DNA of 64,000 bases from assembly GCA_024681795.1 (NCBI GenBank), contig JAILAD010000088.1:33852-97851 (forward strand), given 5' to 3'. Positions 60,704 to 64,000 of this stretch are shown in pieces. The notes below the pieces were generated by a model. It did no database searches and was not told the DNA's origin. It worked only from the letters and a program-made list of their open reading frames with translations. The stretch is from Lachnospiraceae bacterium (GTDB taxonomy: Bacteria > Bacillota > Clostridia > Lachnospirales > Lachnospiraceae). The position numbers and the translations under genes are program-made. The first letter of the stretch is position 1. Each line of letters begins with the position of its first letter.

Positions 60704-60817
60704 GATATCTTTTGTCTCCTGATCAGTCAGTATTTCCATTTTGCCCTTCAGCATGACACCAGCGTACTTAATCAAGCCCTTATGATAGAAGTAGATGCAG
60801 GCCTTGTATTTTTTGCT
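60704..60817 (-). pseudogene. PNPOx-family protein fragment
   Basis: An uninterrupted 38-codon minus-strand frame reads SKKYKACIYFYHKGLIKYAG then VMLKGKMEILTDQETKDI, typical of pyridoxamine 5'-phosphate oxidase-like flavin-binding proteins. There is no start codon context, and the family pattern stops after KDI. It overlaps the last 15 codons of the HD gene in another frame, so that part of the HD protein is coded by debris. Confidence 0.7.
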
Positions 60818-61401
60818 TCGAGCAGTCCCTTACCATCCGGCTTTTCCGACTCTATTTTAATTAGTGTATCTTTCAGGATTTCCTGCCGAAGTTCCTGCAA
60901 CCATTCAGAATAATCAACCACATTAAATGCATACGTCTTATTTAATTCATATTCATTCTCAGACCAAGTGTCTATAGGCGATTCATTATGTTGTATCAGA
61001 GCTTCGAGTTTATCGAGAGCTTTATAAAGCTTCGCCTCAGGAGTCTCTTGTTTTTCCATTTCTTCATAAAGCTGCGACATGGATTTTGATACTTCTTCAG
61101 GAAGGCTCTTCACCCACTCATCAAGAAGCTCATCTTCTGTCTTCCTGTCACTATCTGTTTTAATGAATGTCGGAATATCTCCCGTAAAACATTCCCCAAG
61201 ATCATGAATCAGACACATACAAATTACTTTGTCAGTATCAATCTCAGTAAACTCCTCCCTAAGCAGAAATGCCATAAGAGATACTCTCCAACTATGTTCA
61301 GCAACGCTTTCCACCCTTCTTTTGCTCGTAGTACAGTGCCGCGGAGTATCTTTAAGTCTCTCAGCCAAATGTAATATGTTCAAAAATTCTCTTGCATTCA
61401 T
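60772..61401 (-). CDS. HD-domain hydrolase (YfbR-like)
   Basis: Protein of 209 residues with a compact HD domain: VAEHSWRVSLMAFLL and IHDLGECFTGDIPTF carry the metal-binding His, His-Asp and Asp residues, and ALDKLEALIQHN supplies the last one. YfbR-type enzymes are 5'-deoxynucleotidases; the substrate here is not proved. The last 15 codons (AKNTRPASTSIIRA and stop) lie out of frame inside a PNPOx fragment, so the native C-terminus may have been lost. GGGGA precedes the ATG. Confidence 0.88.
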   Translation of the reverse strand: MNAREFLNILHLAERLKDTPRHCTTSKRRVESVAEHSWRVSLMAFLLREEFTEIDTDKVICMCLIHDLGECFTGDIPTFIKTDSDRKTEDELLDEWVKSLPEEVSKSMSQLYEEMEKQETPEAKLYKALDKLEALIQHNESPIDTWSENEYELNKTYAFNVVDYSEWLQELRQEILKDTLIKIESEKPDGKGLLEAKNTRPASTSIIRA

Positions 61402-61423
61402 ATTTTTCCCCTACAAAAAAGCG

Positions 61424-61629
61424 ATCGTGTTTTTCAAGGAATGTGATTCCAATGACCATCTGTAATTCTTCCGCTAATTTCCCAAAAGCACAAACAAAAT
61501 CGCTGCCTGCATCGATTGCCAACGCTTCAAGTTCGGACGGCTCCTGCGGTAAAGCATAACCGTCACTCCACATTTCCGGAAACAAAGCAATATCAGCCCC
61601 ATCTCTTTGGCTTTTCTGCAGGCTTCCCT
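61424..61629 (-). pseudogene. Carbon-nitrogen hydrolase fragment with frameshift
   Basis: The minus strand encodes ADIALFPEMWSDGYALP ... LAIDAGSDFVCAFGKLAEE ... MVIGITFLEKHD, the N-terminal part of a nitrilase-superfamily enzyme including the conserved Glu of FPEMW. The preceding part REACRKAKEMG is in another frame; one G missing in the run at 61597-61600 explains the shift. The Lys and Cys catalytic parts are absent. It stops just before the HD gene start. Confidence 0.75.
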
Positions 61630-62094
61630 GGGCTCGGATAAAACGAATTAAACCCTTAATATCTTTAAAACTTTAGCCGGTTTTATTATATCATACATGC
61701 GGAATTCATAAAGAAGATACATTATTGAGGGCAGAAGGCATCAAAATAAGAGCAGAACAACATTTTTGATGCTTTTTGTGTGTAGGAGGTATAGACCAAG
61801 CCCCTGGATTCAAGGGCTCGCATGCTTATAGAAAAAACCAGGTCGTCTGACCGGGCTTTTCTGCGAGCAGGTGATGGAGATCGAAAGTTTTTTGAAATCC
61901 CGCAAACCTAGTAAAATAGGAGGTCTGAGGCTTTTGCATCCTTCAGAACACACCTTAGAACACGGTTTTGGTGATGGGAAAACACGGTTTGGGTTTATAA
62001 ATCAAAGTGAAGATTTGTTCTATTTTTTTCTAAAACCGTAGTTCGATTAACTTCTGGTTTAACGTGCCAAGACATCAGTCAAACAAACGGTTTA
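61630..62094. other. Intergenic region with hairpins and a possible decayed ORF
   Basis: No recognised gene. Two hairpins are seen: AGCCCC/GGGCT at 61799-61818 and GGTC/GACC with A/T flanks at 61834-61860. On the plus strand a frame stays open from about 61832 to 62040, containing MEIESFLKSRKPSKIGGLRL and ending DLFYFFLKP; it could be a short gene or the remnant of a mobile element, but no family is recognised. The bases differ in texture from the AT-rich genes that follow. Confidence 0.35.
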
Positions 62095-62700
62095 TTATCG
62101 ATGATTTAACCAATCGTCATAATAAGTCTCTTTGTAATCAAGTGTATCAACAATGATGATTCCTCTACGTTCTTCAAGTATTGGAACTTTTCCTCCAACA
62201 ACATAGTTGATTCTGGCAAATTCCATCTGATTTTCATCCATTCTCTTATATTTATCAAATATAATCTGATTGCCTGATATAGCATATTCCTCAATTAATT
62301 CTAAGCCATCATATACGTCTACATAAGTATATGTTGGATAGAATCCACCTTCACTGGAAAAAGGAATCAAATAGGTTTTATCATCCACGTGATAACATTG
62401 ATGAATGCAATCAATTCGGCCTTTACAGTAGTTTACTATCTGAATCAATTCAGTATCATCTCTATAGATTTCCAAATAGTTTTTGCAATTTGATCTTAAC
62501 TTATCAGATTCCTTAATTTTATGTTTTTTCCGTTGAACTTGTGCAAAATAACCTTGGAAGTAGCCTACAAAGGGTATATCTTTAGCAGATAAATAAAATC
62601 TATCATACCCGTTTTCAAATAAATCCCTATATTGGACTTTTTCTCTGATTTCTTTGCATTTTTTAACCAAACCTGCAAAATCATAATCTTTTTCATTCAT
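62095..62700 (-). CDS. Protein of unknown function in the AT-rich end
   Basis: Soluble protein of 201 residues, no family recognised. It starts MNEKDYDFAGLVKKCKEI and is rich in Tyr, Asp and Ile, with several beta-like stretches (TYLIPFSSEGGFYPTYTYVD, RGIIIVDTL). GGAG lies 10 nt before the ATG. The lower GC content, size and neighbour suggest acquired DNA; immunity proteins of toxin systems often look like this, but no toxin is present in the window. Confidence 0.7.
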   Translation of the reverse strand: MNEKDYDFAGLVKKCKEIREKVQYRDLFENGYDRFYLSAKDIPFVGYFQGYFAQVQRKKHKIKESDKLRSNCKNYLEIYRDDTELIQIVNYCKGRIDCIHQCYHVDDKTYLIPFSSEGGFYPTYTYVDVYDGLELIEEYAISGNQIIFDKYKRMDENQMEFARINYVVGGKVPILEERRGIIIVDTLDYKETYYDDWLNHR

Positions 62701-62734
62701 CTCGAGAAACTCCGATCAAAATCTATTTTTCATA

Positions 62735-63142
62735 TTATTCAGCATTATCTCGGATATTTTTCAAATTCTCTTCCGCATATTCATATACTGCAAGCCAGAA
62801 TGCATCATAATCATTATTCAAGGCCAGTTTTTCATAACACTGACTGATTTCTTCATCAGTTGATTCACTTGATAGCAGCGATAACTCAGTTGCCTCAGAA
62901 TTAATACCAATGCTTCTTAATGCTCTTATCTCTTTATCGTACGTTCTGAAATCCAGTCCCTCCATCTGAAGTTCAGTATCATAATCAATTATTGTGATAA
63001 TGTTGGCTATCCATTCCGGATAATGGCTCAGAATTTCTCTTACCGCAGTATGCGAGTATATGTCAGCCATCGCCTGAACAAAATCTTCTCCGGAAGAAAC
63101 AGATTCAAGCGCTTCATCTATAAATGTTCTTGGATTACTCAT
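62735..63142 (-). CDS. Small acidic protein, possibly DMP19/DUF4375-like
   Basis: Protein of 135 residues, acidic and helical, with IDYDTELQMEGLDFRTYDKEI followed by ALRSIGINSEATELSLL. This order (a short Glu-rich segment, then a helix with AL..IG...A) faintly recalls DMP19/DUF4375, but the match is weak. AAGGTGG precedes the ATG. It lies between the methyltransferase and the unknown protein, in the same direction, and may share their transcript. Confidence 0.7.
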   Translation of the reverse strand: MSNPRTFIDEALESVSSGEDFVQAMADIYSHTAVREILSHYPEWIANIITIIDYDTELQMEGLDFRTYDKEIRALRSIGINSEATELSLLSSESTDEEISQCYEKLALNNDYDAFWLAVYEYAEENLKNIRDNAE

Positions 63143-63163
63143 ATAATGTCCACCTTAATCTCT

Positions 63164-63775
63164 CTATACTTTTCTGCAAATAATCGTATCCATGCAGTGA
63201 TAATGTGTTATCCCGCTACTACTATCTTCAAAAATTATCTCATCAATACGCTCTATCTTCCAGTCCGCAAAATATGTAAATAGTTCACCGGATTTCCACA
63301 TTTTTTCTTCCTTATCCCAATCGGGCGGTAATTCAAGAAACGTTTTTTCTACGAATACGTTAATATAAACAATACCATTAGGCTTTATTATTTTTTTTAA
63401 CTTCTCAAAGAAACCCGTTTTATTCTCTTCAAAAAGATATTGAACTGTTCCGGTGGAATAAATGATATCAAACTGCTTATCTGTCTCAAATGTATTAATA
63501 TCATCTGCATATGCATTAATCTTTACGCCTCTATTCTTGGCTAACGCTATGGTCTTTTTGATGCCATTTTCAGTTAGATCAAAAGCAGTAACATCATATC
63601 CTTTTTGAGCCATATAGACAGCATCTTTACCCTCACCGCAACCAATATCAAGAACCCTTCTGTTTTCTGCAGGCGGGCATAAGTCAATCAGTTCGTCTAG
63701 AAAACTTCCAGGTTCTAAACCCCAGTAATATTCTTCTCCTTCATACCATTTCTCGTAGTTTGTCCTTATACTCAT
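63164..63775 (-). CDS. Class I SAM-dependent methyltransferase
   Basis: Protein of 203 residues with motif I VLDIGCGEGKDAVYMA near residue 41, an acidic residue in DVTAFDLTENGI and FDIIYSTGTVQYLFEENK in motif IV position. The pattern resembles TehB-like and thiopurine-type methyltransferases; the substrate is unknown. GGGGA precedes the ATG. A TATAAT with extended TG (63940-63945) lies upstream, giving a leader of about 155 nt. Confidence 0.88.
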   Translation of the reverse strand: MSIRTNYEKWYEGEEYYWGLEPGSFLDELIDLCPPAENRRVLDIGCGEGKDAVYMAQKGYDVTAFDLTENGIKKTIALAKNRGVKINAYADDINTFETDKQFDIIYSTGTVQYLFEENKTGFFEKLKKIIKPNGIVYINVFVEKTFLELPPDWDKEEKMWKSGELFTYFADWKIERIDEIIFEDSSSGITHYHCMDTIICRKV

Positions 63776-63877
63776 CTAATCATTCCCCTTGTGAATTGGA
63801 CGTATAAATATGCACGATTATATACATCCGCTACAAGCCCTTCTCCGATTTTATCTTTGGGTTTAATCGACTAGACA

Positions 63878-63903
63878 GGGGCAAATTAAACTGCCCTTTT
63901 TCC
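63878..63903 (+). terminator. Orphan plus-strand terminator
   Basis: GGGCA / TGCCC with an 8-nt loop followed by a run of T on the plus strand. No plus-strand gene ends here, so it may end a small RNA, or be a relic. Confidence 0.5.
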
Positions 63904-63939
63904 TTACCATTCACAATTCATTCATAAAACTATTTCCCC

Positions 63940-63945
63940 ATTATA
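63940..63945 (-). promoter_or_regulatory. Extended -10 element of the methyltransferase gene
   Basis: Minus strand TGTTATAAT, a perfect -10 with upstream TG but no good -35. It lies about 165 nt before the methyltransferase start. Confidence 0.5.
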
Positions 63946-64000
63946 ACATAGAACCGAATGCAAAACGTGCATGCAATCATATTCTGTTTTCAAATAATCA

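Noticed and set aside
61799-61860. tRNA-like or group II intron-like structure
   Set aside because: The hairpins lack a cloverleaf, a T-loop in the right place and intron domain V sequence.

Overview
The window looks like chromosomal DNA of an anaerobic Clostridia member, most likely Lachnospiraceae. The evidence is a moderate GC content, Firmicutes-type gene families and order (dgt-dnaG-rpoD-trmK-nif3), ferredoxin-dependent indolepyruvate oxidoreductase, abundant GGDEF and CHASE2 signalling genes, class A RNase P RNA, strong AGGAGG-type ribosome binding sites and classical sigma-A promoters. Species cannot be fixed from the sequence alone. Most genes lie on the minus strand.

Layout. 1-2.3 kb: an LRR lipoprotein and an Rpn-type PD-(D/E)XK nuclease with a 12-bp tandem repeat. 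2.4-7.2 kb: rnpB followed without an obvious terminator by iorA-iorB-paaK-ACT (aryl-2-oxoacid to aryl-CoA metabolism). 7.3-8.5 kb: a DUF2975-like membrane protein plus XRE regulator. 8.5-16.6 kb: macromolecular synthesis operon dgt-dnaG-rpoD-trmK-nif3-nucleoside kinase, in which the primary sigma factor carries a long Lys/Ala-rich N-terminal extension. 16.8-17.1 kb: two tRNA-Leu genes. 17.1-23.3 kb: a phosphatase, a DUF3048 lipoprotein, birA, a TIM-barrel isomerase and a CHASE2 adenylate cyclase. 23.4-36.9 kb: two diguanylate cyclases around a polytopic membrane protein, a FecR protein and an 1831-residue repeat-rich exported protein, then a phosphodiester glycosidase, a membrane-anchored unknown and an SDR. 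37-39.6 kb: a paired PPP phosphatase and Ser/Thr kinase. 39.9-41.6 kb: radical SAM/SPASM and DJ-1 proteins. 41.7-47.9 kb: an odd transport operon joining two MalFG-like permeases with an HlyD-like adaptor and a MacB-ectodomain protein, with no ATPase or binding protein. 47.9-56.3 kb: PPK2-type polyphosphate kinase, PAP2 phosphatase, a lipoprotein, a Cys-rich mini-protein, a lysozyme-like protein coupled to an RsbU-type PP2C, and an acyltransferase. 56.5-57.9 kb: queT-queF behind a leader ending in an intrinsic terminator (candidate preQ1 riboswitch). 57.9-60.6 kb: tcdA, an ACT protein and a TetR-CPBP operon with a 46-bp operator-like palindrome. 60.7-64 kb: a visibly more AT-rich accessory end with gene debris (PNPOx and carbon-nitrogen hydrolase fragments), an HD hydrolase, two unknown small proteins and a methyltransferase.

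The region is unusually rich in signalling (two GGDEF proteins, one class III cyclase, one kinase/phosphatase pair, one PP2C) next to envelope and exported proteins, suggesting surface remodelling under second-messenger and phosphorylation control. The best candidates for something undescribed are the permease/adaptor operon at 41.7-47.9 kb, the PP2C-lysozyme operon at 51.7-55.1 kb, the FecR/giant-protein/GGDEF locus at 26-33.7 kb and the paired palindromic repeats at 2.4 and 17.4 kb. No CRISPR array, complete insertion sequence or prophage was seen.
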